NCBI GenBank assembly: GCA_020160955.1
Contig: JAIUOX010000044.1
Coordinates: 1 to 37,721 of the forward strand
From: Pseudomonadota bacterium
GTDB lineage: Bacteria; Pseudomonadota; Alphaproteobacteria; Reyranellales; Reyranellaceae
Direction of reading: 5' to 3'
Length of the DNA: 37,721 bases
Part shown: positions 17,913 through 26,740 of the stretch, one piece after another
Layout of the letters: every line of letters starts with the position of its first letter
How positions within the stretch are numbered: position 1 is the stretch's first letter
Program-made: the position numbers and the translations under genes
The notes under the pieces: model-generated
Seen by the model: the letters and a program-made list of their open reading frames with translations, nothing else
Database searches by the model: none
Told to the model about the DNA's origin: nothing

Positions 17913-18791
17913 TTACGAAGTCGGTACCAATTCGACGGCGACGCCGTAGGAGTGGCTGTCGCCGCCCAGGATCACGCCGCGCAACGGGCTGACGTCGGAG
18001 AAGTCGCGGCCCCAGGCGACCACCACGTGGTCCTCGCGGGCGACCAGGTCGTTGGTCGGGTCGAGGTGGACCCAGCCGGCGGCCGGGCCGCACCACACCG
18101 CGACCCAGGCGTGGCTGGCATCGGCGCCGCGCAGCGCCATCTCTTCCTTGGAGTGGACGGTGCGGATGTAGCCCGAGACGTAGGCCGCCGCGAGACCGTG
18201 GGCGCGCAGCGCGGCGATCTGCACGTGCGCGAAGTCCTGGCAGACGCCGGCCTTGCCGGCGAAGACCTCGCCCAGCGGCGTCGAGATGTCGGTGGCGCCG
18301 GGGTTGTAGGCGAAGTCCTTGCGGATGCGGCTGGTCAGCTCGCGCGCCGCCGCGAGGATCGGCCGCCGCGGCGCCAGCGACGCCGCGCCGTAGTCGCGCA
18401 GTTCGTCGAGCAGCGGCACCAGCGGCGAGTCGTGCACGAATTCGCTGGCCGTCACCGGCTCGGGAAAGCCGTTGCCCGACAGCGCCTCGCGCACGTCTTC
18501 CCACGGTGGCGTGGCGTCGGCCGGCGGCGGGTCGGGAAAGCGCACGTCGATCAGCGCCCGCACCTCGATCTCGAAGCGGTGGTGCGGCTTGTCGATGCGG
18601 TAGACGTCGATGTTATTGCCGAAATGGTCGAGGTGCTGCGCCGCCAGCGCCGGCAGCGGGTTGGTCTCGATGTGCAGCTCGCTGACGGCCTGGCCCGGGA
18701 AGGCGCGTGGCCGCAGGTGGGCGATGTGGTGCCCCGAATCAACGCTGGCGGCGTAGGTGTAGGTGGTGCGGTGCGACAGCTGGTACTTCAT
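17913..18791 (-). CDS. Transglutaminase-like cysteine peptidase family protein
   Basis: 292 residues. An N-terminal beta-rich transglutaminase N domain (begins MKYQLSHRTTYTY) is followed by the transglutaminase core. The catalytic triad is visible: Cys184 in GVCQDFAH, His227 in DASHAWV and Asp244 in HLDPTND. There is no signal peptide, so it acts in the cytoplasm. Such proteins cleave or transfer at amide bonds. It begins seven bases after the ATP-grasp/alpha-E gene and is the last of three minus-strand genes. Comparative work on amidoligases (Iyer, Aravind and colleagues) links this gene set to a predicted peptide synthesis or tagging system. The substrate is unknown. Confidence 0.9.
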   Translation of the reverse strand: MKYQLSHRTTYTYAASVDSGHHIAHLRPRAFPGQAVSELHIETNPLPALAAQHLDHFGNNIDVYRIDKPHHRFEIEVRALIDVRFPDPPPADATPPWEDVREALSGNGFPEPVTASEFVHDSPLVPLLDELRDYGAASLAPRRPILAAARELTSRIRKDFAYNPGATDISTPLGEVFAGKAGVCQDFAHVQIAALRAHGLAAAYVSGYIRTVHSKEEMALRGADASHAWVAVWCGPAAGWVHLDPTNDLVAREDHVVVAWGRDFSDVSPLRGVILGGDSHSYGVAVELVPTS

Positions 18792-18798
18792 GGCCGGC

Positions 18799-21297
18799 TC
18801 ACCCGCCCGCCGAGCCGACGGCCTGCGCCGCCGGGACGTGGCTGAAGTAGGCCCGGGTCACCGCCTCGGACAGCGCTTCCAGCCGCTGGTCGGTTTCGGC
18901 GGCGAGATCGCGCAGCAGCGCCAGCGCCAGCCCCTCGTGTCGCCACACCTGCTCGTCGCCGGCGAACTGCTTGACCGCGCCGGCGAGGTCCTGGTCGATC
19001 GATTCAGGCAGCGCGGCGACACGCACGCCCGAAGCGCGCGCGAGGTAGTCGAGGTTGCGCTCGAGCGCGCGCAGCTGGAAGGCGAGCGAGCGGGGATTGC
19101 TGTCGTCGAGCACGACGAGGTCGAGCACCGGCGCCGGCTGCAGCTGGCCGAGGTAGCGCGTGCGGTAGGTGATGGTGCTGTCGCACAGTTCGAGCGCCAC
19201 CCACATCGCCGCTTCCCAGTCGATCGGCGACTGCGAGAACGGGCCGAGCGCGCCGGTGACGATGAACTGCGCCCGCTCGATGCGCCGGCCGAGATCGAGG
19301 AAGCGCCAGCCGGTGCCGCGCGTCATGTTCTCGTTGGCGAGGCCCGACATGATGGCGACGAAACGCACCACCTCGTCGAGCGCCGCCAGCAGCGGGTCGA
19401 GGTTGCCGCGCGCCGCCCGCAGGCGGTCGCGGACTTCGGCCATCACCGGTCCGGCGGCGGTGATCATGTCGATCGAGAAGCGCTCGCGCATCGAGCTGGT
19501 CAGCCGCTGGATCGCGTCGAGCACGATCATCAGGCCGCGGTTGTCGGCGCCGATGCCGGCCAGGCCCTGCTGGAACACCACCTGCTCGGGCGCCGACAGC
19601 GCCGCCGCCGGGTCCATCAGGTTGGCCTCGCCGAGCAGGCGGCCGAGCAGGCGGAGCTCGACGGCGTCGCGCGGGCTGACCGCGCCGGTCGCCACCTTGG
19701 TGGCGGTGGTGCGCAGCATGCGCGCGTCGTTGTCGAGCCGCTCGATGTAGCGGCCGAGCCAGAACAGGTTGTCGGCAACGCGGCTCTGCAGCTCGGCGCT
19801 GCCGCGGTCGACCGGCAGCTGGTGGAAGCGCCGGGTCGAGGGCAGCTGCACGTCGGCGGCGTCCTCGGCCAGGACCCAGACGTCCTTCAGCGTGCCGTTC
19901 AGCCGGTTGAGCGAGCGCAGGCAGGTGTCGCCGGCCGGCTCACGCGCCAGCCCGCCGGGCAGCACGCGGTATTCCGCGCCCTGGGCGCTGACGAAGGCGC
20001 GCAACACCATGGCGCCGGGCACCAGCCCGTTGCCGTCCCACTTCGGGCTGAGCGACGGCATCACCGGGTACTGGGCGACGAACTGGCCGGGCTGGCTGCG
20101 GATGCGGGCCTCGAGCTCGCGGCGTTCGACCGGCTCCAGCATGCCGACGATGATCGGCTCGCGGTCGGCGCCGAGGCAGGGCCGCACGATCATGCGGTCG
20201 AGGTTGGCCAGCGCGAAGGTGAGCGCCGCCGGCTCGCCCAGCCACCAGACGTCGAGCGACGGCAGGGCGAGCGGCTGGCCGAGCACGCGCTCGCTCAGGC
20301 GTTCGAGGAACGGCATCAGCGCCGGCGTCTCGACCAGGCCCGAGCCGAGCGCGTTGGCCAGCGAGATCGCGCCGGTGCGGGTGGTCTCGACCAGGCCGGT
20401 GATGCCGAGGGCGGAATCGGCGCGCAGTTCCAGCGGGTCGGCGAACGAGCTGTCGAGCCGGCGCAGCAGCACGTGGACCGGGCGCAGGCCGGCCAGCGTC
20501 TTGATCGAGACCTCGCCGTCGCGCGCCACGAGGTCGCCGCCCTCGACCAGCGGCACGCCCAGCACGCGCGACAGGTAGACATGCTCGAAGTAGGTGGCCG
20601 ACAGCGAGCCCGGGGTCAGCACCGCCATCGTCGGATGGGCCATGCCGCCGGGCGCCATCGCCAGCAGCGAGTCGTGCCAGCGCTCGATGAACGGCCGCAG
20701 GTGGCGGACCGGGATCGAGCGGAAGGCCTCGGGCAGGCTGCGCGCCAGCACGCGGCGCAGTTCCAGCGCGTAGCCGATGCCGGACGGGACCTCGGTATGA
20801 TCGGCCAGCACGTACCACTTGCCGTCGCTTTGCCGCACCAGGTCGACGGCATAGTGGGCGAGGTGGCGCGGCGGCGCCCGGCCGTCGGTGACGCGGCAGG
20901 CGCGCTGGAAGTGCCGGTTGGCGTGGACCAGCATCGGCGGCACGAGGTGCTCGCGCAGCAGCGTCTGCGGCCCGTACAGGTCGGCCAGCAGCGCGTCGAG
21001 CAGGCGCGCCCGCTGGATCAGCCCGCTCTCGATGTGCGCCCATTCGTCCGGCGCGATGACCAGTGGCAGCGGGTCGAAGGCCCAGCGCGGCGCGCCGCGA
21101 TCGTCCAGCAGGTTGACGGTGGCGCCCGATTCCTCGAGCTGGCGGCGCGCGCTCTCGACGCGGTCGCCCAACCCGCCCGGCAGCGAGCGGATGACGCTGA
21201 GGATGCCCTGCCAGTGATAGCGGATCGACTTCTGGCCGGTGACCAGTTCGTCGTACGCGCTTGCCGGCGAGGAGGAGAGGCCGCGCAACGACTCCAT
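18799..21297 (-). CDS. Circularly permuted ATP-grasp ligase fused to alpha-E domain
   Basis: 832-residue fusion. Residues about 80-470 form a circularly permuted ATP-grasp domain (the DUF404/DUF407, COG2308 group): LADHTEVPSGIGYALE, HVYLSRVLGVPLVEGGDLV, NALGSGLVETPAL and EPIIVGMLEP are the family blocks. Residues from about 504 onward are an alpha-E domain (COG2307), opening with SRVADNLFWLGRYIERLD and wholly helical. The two are often separate adjacent genes; here they are one polypeptide. The predicted activity is ATP-dependent amide-bond formation, with alpha-E possibly presenting the substrate. It lies between two transglutaminase-like genes. No good ribosome-binding site precedes the ATG at 21297, so the exact start is less sure. 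Confidence 0.9.
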   Translation of the reverse strand: MESLRGLSSSPASAYDELVTGQKSIRYHWQGILSVIRSLPGGLGDRVESARRQLEESGATVNLLDDRGAPRWAFDPLPLVIAPDEWAHIESGLIQRARLLDALLADLYGPQTLLREHLVPPMLVHANRHFQRACRVTDGRAPPRHLAHYAVDLVRQSDGKWYVLADHTEVPSGIGYALELRRVLARSLPEAFRSIPVRHLRPFIERWHDSLLAMAPGGMAHPTMAVLTPGSLSATYFEHVYLSRVLGVPLVEGGDLVARDGEVSIKTLAGLRPVHVLLRRLDSSFADPLELRADSALGITGLVETTRTGAISLANALGSGLVETPALMPFLERLSERVLGQPLALPSLDVWWLGEPAALTFALANLDRMIVRPCLGADREPIIVGMLEPVERRELEARIRSQPGQFVAQYPVMPSLSPKWDGNGLVPGAMVLRAFVSAQGAEYRVLPGGLAREPAGDTCLRSLNRLNGTLKDVWVLAEDAADVQLPSTRRFHQLPVDRGSAELQSRVADNLFWLGRYIERLDNDARMLRTTATKVATGAVSPRDAVELRLLGRLLGEANLMDPAAALSAPEQVVFQQGLAGIGADNRGLMIVLDAIQRLTSSMRERFSIDMITAAGPVMAEVRDRLRAARGNLDPLLAALDEVVRFVAIMSGLANENMTRGTGWRFLDLGRRIERAQFIVTGALGPFSQSPIDWEAAMWVALELCDSTITYRTRYLGQLQPAPVLDLVVLDDSNPRSLAFQLRALERNLDYLARASGVRVAALPESIDQDLAGAVKQFAGDEQVWRHEGLALALLRDLAAETDQRLEALSEAVTRAYFSHVPAAQAVGSAGG

Positions 21298-21363
21298 GGG
21301 ACCGCGGATGAAGGAGGAAACCTAGAATCGCATGCCGGGACGGCGCGGTCTACCGGCCGGGCC

Positions 21364-24300
21364 TCACGGGCCGGCCGGTCGCACGCGCCGCAGGTCGAGG
21401 GTCAGCGGATGCTCGGGATTGTCGACCGGCTGCGGCTCGGGCTGGTCGCCCGGGGTGTGGCCGATCGGGAAGAAGCGGGCGCGCCGGCGCGCCTCGGCCT
21501 CGTTGGCGTTGACCGGCATGCGGTCGTAGTTGCGGCCGCCGGGATGGGCGACGTGGTAGCTGCAGCCGCCCAGCGAGCGGCCGCTCCAGGTGTCGTGGAT
21601 GTCGATGGTCAGCGGCGCGTGCACGCCGATCGTCGGGTGCAGCGCGGTGGCCGGCTGCCAGGCGCGGTAGCGCACGCCGGCCACGTACTCGCCGACCGTC
21701 CCGGTGGCGCGCAGCGGCAGTCGCCAGCCGTTGCACGAGACGATGTGGCGCTGCTCGTTGAGGCCGATCGCCTTGACCTGCAGGCGCTCGACCGAGGAAT
21801 CGACGTAGCGCACCGTGCCGCCGCCGCCCGGCTCCTCGCCCAGCACGTGCCACGGCTCCAGCGCGTGGCGCAGCTCGAGCTCGATGCCGCGCTGCGCGAT
21901 CTCGCCGATCTTGGGGAAGCGGAACTCGAAGTGCGGCGCGAACCAGTCGGGCGCGAAGCGGTAGCCCGCCTCGGCGAGGTCGCCCAGCACGTCGGAGAAG
22001 TCCTGCCACACGAAGTGCGGCAGCATGAAGTCGTCGTGCAGGCGGGTGCCCCAGCGCGTCAGGGTGCGCTCGTAGGGCCGGTCCCAGAACTTGGCGACGA
22101 GGCCGCGCAGCAGCGCCTGCTGCGCCACGCTCATGCGCCAGTGCGGCGGCATCTCGAAGGCGCGCATCTCGAGCAGGCCGCGCCGCCCGGCCGCCGAGTC
22201 GGGCGTGAACAGCTTGTCGATGCAGAACTCGGTGCGATGGGTGTTGCCGGTCGCGTCGACCAGCAGGTTGCGGAACAGCCGGTCGACCAGCCACGGCGGC
22301 GTCTCGCGTCCGGACTGGACCTGGCGGAAGGCGATCTCCAGCTCGTGCACGGCGTCGTTGCGCGCCTCGTCGACGCGCGGGTGCTGGCTGGTCGGGCCGA
22401 TGAACAGGCCCGAGAACAGGTACGACAGCGATGGGTGGTTCAGCCAGTAGCCGAGCAGGCTCTTCAGGAGGTCGGGCCGGCGCAGCAGCGGCGAGTCGGC
22501 GGCGCTGGTGCCACCCAGCGTGACGTGGTTGCCGCCGCCGGTGCCGGTGTGGCGGCCGTCGATCATGAACTTCTGGGCGCCCAGCCGGGTCGTGCGCGCC
22601 TCCTCGTAGACGATCTCCGTCTTCTCCACGAGTTCCGACCAGTTGGCCGACGGGTGGATGTTGACCTCGATGACGCCGGGATCGGGGGTCACGCTGAAAT
22701 GCAGCAGGCGCGGATCGCCGCCCGGCGGCGGGTAGCCCTCGAGGAACACCGGCTGGCCGAGTTCCTCGGCGGTGTCCTCGACCGCGGCGACCAGGTCGAG
22801 ATAGTCCTCGGTGCGCTCGGTCGGCGGCATGAACACGTGCAGGTGGCCGTCGCGCGGCTCGAAGGCGACCGCGGTGCGCACGATCGTCCCGGCCGAGCTG
22901 CCGGGCGCCGGGCGCGGGCCGAGGTCGGGCGCCAGCGCGCGCCGCCATGCCTCGCGGCGGGCCTCGCCGTCGCCGCCCGGCTCGTCGGTCCGGCGCGCGT
23001 CCTGGCGGCGCAGCATCGGCGCGCGGCGGAACGCGTCGAGCGGCGGCAGGTCGGGATGCGGCGCCATCGGGTCGGGCTCGGCGATGAAGCCGATGTCGCC
23101 CGGCGTCGCCCACGGCAGCGAATCGAGCGGCAGGCGGAAGCCGATCGGCGAATCGCCCGGCACGAGGTAGCACTTCTCGCTGCGCAGGAACCACGGGCCG
23201 CTGCGCCAGCGGCCGCGGCCGGTATGGTCGCGCTGGATCGGCAGCACCGTGCCGACCGCGCTCTCCAGCCCCTTCTCGAACACCCGGGCCAGCCGCTCGC
23301 GCTCCAGCGGGTCCTTCACCTTCGACTTCTCGACGGCGACGTTGCTCGGCAGCCGCCGCTCGCGCCACAGGTAGTACCAGGTGTCCTCGAACGCCTCGAA
23401 CAGGTAGCCGGGATCGAGCTGCAGGCGCTCGGCGAAGGCATGGGCGAAGCGGGCCGCGGTCTCGGGCGTGGCGCCGGTCGGCTTCGCCTCCAGCGCGTAC
23501 AGCGCCATGTTGCGCCAGATCGGCTGGCCGTCGCGGCGCCAATGGCAGTTGAGCGCCCAGCGCGGCAGCTGTTCGCCGGGGTACCACTTGCCCTGGCCGA
23601 AGTGCAGCAGCGGCCCGTTGGCGAAGCGATCCGCCAGCTTGCGGAACAAGAGCCCGGCGAGGCGGCGCTTCTCGGGGCCCAGCGCCAGCGTGTTCCACTC
23701 GTCGCCGTCCATGTCGTCGACCGACACGAAGGTCGGCTCGCCGCCCATGGTGAGGCGAATGTCGTGACGGCCGATGTCGCGCTCGATGGTCTCGCCGACC
23801 GCCAGCAGCTCGGCCCATTGCGCGTCGGTGTAGGGCTTGGTGGTGCGCGGCGTCTCGCGCACGCGCTTGACCTGCATGTCGTAGGAGAACGAGACCTCGC
23901 TCTTCTCGACCGCGCCCTCGATCGGGGCGGCGCTCGACGGTTCGGGCGTGCAGGCCAGCGGGATGTGGCCCTCGCCGGTCAGCAGGCCCGAGGTCGGGTC
24001 GAGGCCGATCCAGCCGGCGCCCGGCAGGTAGACCTCGCACCAGGCATGGAGGTCGGTGAAGTCGTGGGTCGGCCCCTCGGGGCCGTCGAGCGGCTTCTCG
24101 TCCGGCGTCAGCTGGATCAGGTAGCCCGAGGCGAAGCGGGCGGCGAAGCCGAGGTGGCGCAGGATGGTGACCAGCAGCCAGCCGGTGTCGCGGCACGAGC
24201 CCTTGGCCCGGGCCAGCGTCTCCTCGCAGGTCTGGACGCCCGGCTCCAGGCGCACGATGTAGCCGATCTCCTTCTGCAGCCGGGCGTTCAGGCCGACGAT

Positions 24301-24732
24301 GAAGTCGATGGTGCGCTGCTTGGACCGGTCGACCGTCGCCAGCCACTTCTTCAGCAGCGGGCCGGGCGGCTCGAGCTTGCGGAAGGGAGCGATCTCCTCG
24401 GCCAGCCCCGGGTCGTAGGCGAACGGCCACTCCTCGGCGTCGGGCTCGAGGAAGAAGTCGAACGGGTTGATCACCGTCATGTCGGCGACCAGGTCGACCA
24501 CGACCTCGAACCGGTCGGTCTTCTCCGGGAAGACCAGGCGGGCGAGGTGGTTGCCCTGCGGGTCCTGCTGCCAGTTGATGAAGTGTTGCTTGGGCTCGAT
24601 GCGCAGCGAGTAGGACAGGATGTGGGTGCGCGAATGGGGGGCCGGTCGCAGGCGCACGATCTGCGGTCCCAGTGCGATCGGCCGATCGTACCGGTAGCTC
24701 GTGCGGTGATGCAGCGCGACGTGAATGCTCAT
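21364..24732 (-). CDS. DUF2126 protein: transglutaminase-like N-terminal half plus glutamine-synthetase-like C-terminal half
   Basis: 1122 residues; the ATG at 24732 has AGGAAGG upstream, so the longer in-frame start at 24780 is rejected. The N-terminal region ([16 protein letters not shown]) and the transglutaminase core mirror the small transglutaminase of the locus; the triad is Cys180 (GSCRDTG), His229 (DLHAWC) and Asp245 (GLDPTSG). The remaining 800 residues are DUF2126 (COG4196 type). Within it [12 protein letters not shown] (His736), then [16 protein letters not shown] and [15 protein letters not shown] resemble the order of motifs in glutamine synthetase-type COOH-NH2 ligases. This suggests one protein with ligase and amide-cleaving/transfer halves. 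It is the first gene of the three-gene unit, 66 bases before the ATP-grasp gene. Biological role unknown. Confidence 0.88.
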   Translation of the reverse strand: MSIHVALHHRTSYRYDRPIALGPQIVRLRPAPHSRTHILSYSLRIEPKQHFINWQQDPQGNHLARLVFPEKTDRFEVVVDLVADMTVINPFDFFLEPDAEEWPFAYDPGLAEEIAPFRKLEPPGPLLKKWLATVDRSKQRTIDFIVGLNARLQKEIGYIVRLEPGVQTCEETLARAKGSCRDTGWLLVTILRHLGFAARFASGYLIQLTPDEKPLDGPEGPTHDFTDLHAWCEVYLPGAGWIGLDPTSGLLTGEGHIPLACTPEPSSAAPIEGAVEKSEVSFSYDMQVKRVRETPRTTKPYTDAQWAELLAVGETIERDIGRHDIRLTMGGEPTFVSVDDMDGDEWNTLALGPEKRRLAGLLFRKLADRFANGPLLHFGQGKWYPGEQLPRWALNCHWRRDGQPIWRNMALYALEAKPTGATPETAARFAHAFAERLQLDPGYLFEAFEDTWYYLWRERRLPSNVAVEKSKVKDPLERERLARVFEKGLESAVGTVLPIQRDHTGRGRWRSGPWFLRSEKCYLVPGDSPIGFRLPLDSLPWATPGDIGFIAEPDPMAPHPDLPPLDAFRRAPMLRRQDARRTDEPGGDGEARREAWRRALAPDLGPRPAPGSSAGTIVRTAVAFEPRDGHLHVFMPPTERTEDYLDLVAAVEDTAEELGQPVFLEGYPPPGGDPRLLHFSVTPDPGVIEVNIHPSANWSELVEKTEIVYEEARTTRLGAQKFMIDGRHTGTGGGNHVTLGGTSAADSPLLRRPDLLKSLLGYWLNHPSLSYLFSGLFIGPTSQHPRVDEARNDAVHELEIAFRQVQSGRETPPWLVDRLFRNLLVDATGNTHRTEFCIDKLFTPDSAAGRRGLLEMRAFEMPPHWRMSVAQQALLRGLVAKFWDRPYERTLTRWGTRLHDDFMLPHFVWQDFSDVLGDLAEAGYRFAPDWFAPHFEFRFPKIGEIAQRGIELELRHALEPWHVLGEEPGGGGTVRYVDSSVERLQVKAIGLNEQRHIVSCNGWRLPLRATGTVGEYVAGVRYRAWQPATALHPTIGVHAPLTIDIHDTWSGRSLGGCSYHVAHPGGRNYDRMPVNANEAEARRRARFFPIGHTPGDQPEPQPVDNPEHPLTLDLRRVRPAGP

Positions 24733-24921
24733 GAAGCCCTTCCTCGAACTGGACAAAGCAAGCCACGTGCCGCGGCGCAAGGTCCACCGGCGAAATCTCC
24801 AGAAAGCCCTTGTTTAACAAGCAAAAAGTTGATCGGGGCCCTCTGGCTTTCCCGGCTCGCCGGACCACATCGGACGAATGCGGCCATCAGAGCCGCGCAA
24901 CAGGGCCATCGGGAGGCTTCC
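24733..24921. promoter_or_regulatory. Divergent intergenic region with an AT-rich dyad
   Basis: This 189-base spacer separates the DUF2126 operon (minus) from the Bug-type binding protein gene (plus). A perfect inverted repeat, CTTGTT-T-AACAAG, lies at 24809-24821, followed by an A-run and GTTGATC; it is the most AT-rich patch nearby. It may be an operator or part of a promoter for either direction. I could not fix -35/-10 elements with confidence. Confidence 0.45.
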
Positions 24922-25914
24922 ATGATCTACACCAATCGACGTCGTTTTCTCTTGGGCTCGGCGGCCATCGGGGCCGGCGGGCTGGCTTCATCGACGGGAG
25001 CGTGGGCATCGCAGAACTGGCCGAACCGGCCGGTCACCGTGATCGTCAGTTTCCCGGCCGGCGGGTTGACGGACGCGGTCGCCCGCAACTTCGCGCAGCA
25101 CGTGGCGCAGAAGACGGGTCAGCAGTTCATCATCGAGAACAAGGCGGGCGCCGGCGGCAACATCGGCGCGGCGCAGGTCGCCAAGGAACAGGCGGACGGC
25201 TACACCTTCCTGCACACCATCTCGGGCACGCTGATCCAGAACAGGGTACTCTACAGCAACCTGGGGTTCGATCCGGACAAGGACTTCACCCTGGTCGCGG
25301 GAACTCCGTCGGGCGCGCTCCCGCTCGCCGTGCACAAGTCGGTACCTGCAAAGAACGTCAAGGAGTTCGTTGCCTGGGCCCGGACAAACAAGGTGAGCTT
25401 CGGCACCTGGGCCGCCGGATCGGCCGCCCACATCGTGTGCCAGAAGCTGAACAACCTCTACGGCCTGAAGATGGAGGCCATTCACTACCGCGGCGAGGCG
25501 CCGATGTGGCAGGACATGAACGCCGGTTCGCTGCAGGTCGCCATGGGCAGCTACCAGGCGATGAAGGCGTTGCTCGATCGCGACATGATCCGGCCGATCG
25601 GCATCCCAGGTCCGGCCCGCGCGCCGCTGCTGCCCGACGTGCCGACCCTGGCCGAACAGGGTTACGACCACCCGGCGTTCCGCCTACATGGCTACCTCGT
25701 GCTTGCCGCGCCGGCGGCCGTGCCCAGGGAGATCGTCAATCGCATGGCGTCGCTGTGGATCGAGGCGGCGCAGTCCGAGCAGGGCCGCAAGATGATGGAC
25801 AGCTTCGGGCTGCGTGACCTGCCGATCGGGCCCGTCGAGATGGCGGCCGAGCACGAGGCCCTGAAGAAGCAGACGCTCCCGCTGGTCCAGGAACTGGGCG
25901 TCAAGCTCGACTAG
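24922..25914 (+). CDS. Bug/TctC family tripartite tricarboxylate-type solute-binding protein
   Basis: 330-residue periplasmic binding protein; the ATG at 24922 follows a strong GGGAGG. The N-terminus is a twin-arginine signal peptide (NRRRFLLGS, hydrophobic core, then GAWA before the mature NWPNRPVTVIVSFPAGG). The Bug-family blocks are present: PNRPVTVIVSFPAGGLTDAV at the start of the mature protein, VENKAGAGGNIG-like IIENKAGAGGNIGA, and PDVPTLAEQGYD in the second domain. These proteins bind small carboxylates. No TctA/TctB membrane genes are near, so it is an orphan, as is common for this family in proteobacteria with expanded Bug sets. A GC-rich hairpin follows its stop. Confidence 0.93.
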   Translation: MIYTNRRRFLLGSAAIGAGGLASSTGAWASQNWPNRPVTVIVSFPAGGLTDAVARNFAQHVAQKTGQQFIIENKAGAGGNIGAAQVAKEQADGYTFLHTISGTLIQNRVLYSNLGFDPDKDFTLVAGTPSGALPLAVHKSVPAKNVKEFVAWARTNKVSFGTWAAGSAAHIVCQKLNNLYGLKMEAIHYRGEAPMWQDMNAGSLQVAMGSYQAMKALLDRDMIRPIGIPGPARAPLLPDVPTLAEQGYDHPAFRLHGYLVLAAPAAVPREIVNRMASLWIEAAQSEQGRKMMDSFGLRDLPIGPVEMAAEHEALKKQTLPLVQELGVKLD

Positions 25915-25951
25915 GTCGCAGGGCTTCCTTCCGCCTAGCGCGACTTATCCC

Positions 25952-25979
25952 GCCGCCGCGCTCGCCTTGGCGCGGCGGC
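25952..25979 (+). terminator. GC-rich hairpin between Bug and SDR genes
   Basis: A perfect 10-bp inverted repeat (25952-25961 with 25970-25979) with an 8-base loop lies 38 bases after the Bug stop and 18 bases before the SDR start. No T-run follows, so it is at best a weak intrinsic terminator or pause site separating the two transcription units. Confidence 0.4.
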
Positions 25980-25996
25980 TGTGATGGGATCGCGCC

Positions 25997-26740
25997 ATGA
26001 CCAACTATTTCGATCTCACGGGCAAGGTCGCCCTCGTGACCGGCGGCAGCCGGGGCCTCGGCTACCAGATGGTGAAGGCGTTCGCCGCGCAGGGCGCCGA
26101 CGTGTTCATCACCAGCCGCAAGAAGGACGCCTGCGACCGGGTCGCGGCGGAGGTCCGGGCGTTGGGCCGCCGGGCCGAGACCTATGGCTGCAACGTCGCC
26201 AACTGGGCCGAGCTCGACGGGCTGGTCGACGCCGCCTACGCCGCCTTCGGTCGGATCGACATCCTGGTCAACAACGCCGGCTCCTCGCCGCTCGCGCCGT
26301 CGTCGCTCGAGACGCCGGAGACGCTGTTCGACCGCATCGTGTCGCTGAACTTCAAGGCGCCGTTCCGCCTGATGTCGCTGGTCGGCAGCCGCATGGCGGC
26401 AGGCAACGGCGGCTCGATCATCAACATTTCCAGCGCCGGGGCGCTCCGGCCGCGGCCGCAGATTGCGCCCTATGCCGGCGCCAAGGCGGCGCTCAATGCC
26501 CTCACCGAGGCCTTCGCCTTCGAGTACGGCCCGAAGGTGCGGGTCAACACCATCTCGCCCGGCCGCTTCCTGACCGACGTGTCGAAGGCGTGGAGCGAGG
26601 AACACAAGCTCAACAGCACGGCGGCGCTGCAGCGCAGCGGCCGGCCGGAAGAGATCGTGACCGCGGCGCTCTACCTGGCGTCGGACAAGTCGAGCTTCAC
26701 CACCGGGTCCGTGGTCCGGGTCGACGGAGGAATCGCCTGA
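25997..26740 (+). CDS. Short-chain dehydrogenase/reductase (SDR)
   Basis: 247-residue classical SDR that interconverts an alcohol and a ketone with NAD(P). The cofactor motif TGGSRGLG is at residues 15-22, NNAG at about 92-95, and the catalytic set is Ser146, Tyr159 and Lys163 (YAGAK). The C-terminus, FTTGSVVRVDGGIA, is standard. Arg19 after the glycine motif and the SRKKDAC stretch following strand 2 hint at NADP(H) preference. Its TGA overlaps the ATG of the zinc alcohol dehydrogenase gene by one base (TGATG), so the two are translated together and may act on successive steps. Substrate unknown. Confidence 0.93.
   Translation: MTNYFDLTGKVALVTGGSRGLGYQMVKAFAAQGADVFITSRKKDACDRVAAEVRALGRRAETYGCNVANWAELDGLVDAAYAAFGRIDILVNNAGSSPLAPSSLETPETLFDRIVSLNFKAPFRLMSLVGSRMAAGNGGSIINISSAGALRPRPQIAPYAGAKAALNALTEAFAFEYGPKVRVNTISPGRFLTDVSKAWSEEHKLNSTAALQRSGRPEEIVTAALYLASDKSSFTTGSVVRVDGGIA

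Noticed and set aside
24733..24921. A GC-rich 64-codon minus-strand frame in the divergent spacer (24729-24923)
   Set aside because: It overlaps the Bug start and its ribosome-binding site, has no ribosome-binding site of its own and no recognisable protein pattern.
18763..25914. A 2383-codon plus-strand frame running through the transglutaminase/ATP-grasp locus into the Bug gene
   Set aside because: It is the antisense shadow of two GC-rich minus-strand genes. Only its last 330 codons (from 24922, after GGGAGG and with a Tat signal) form a recognisable protein.
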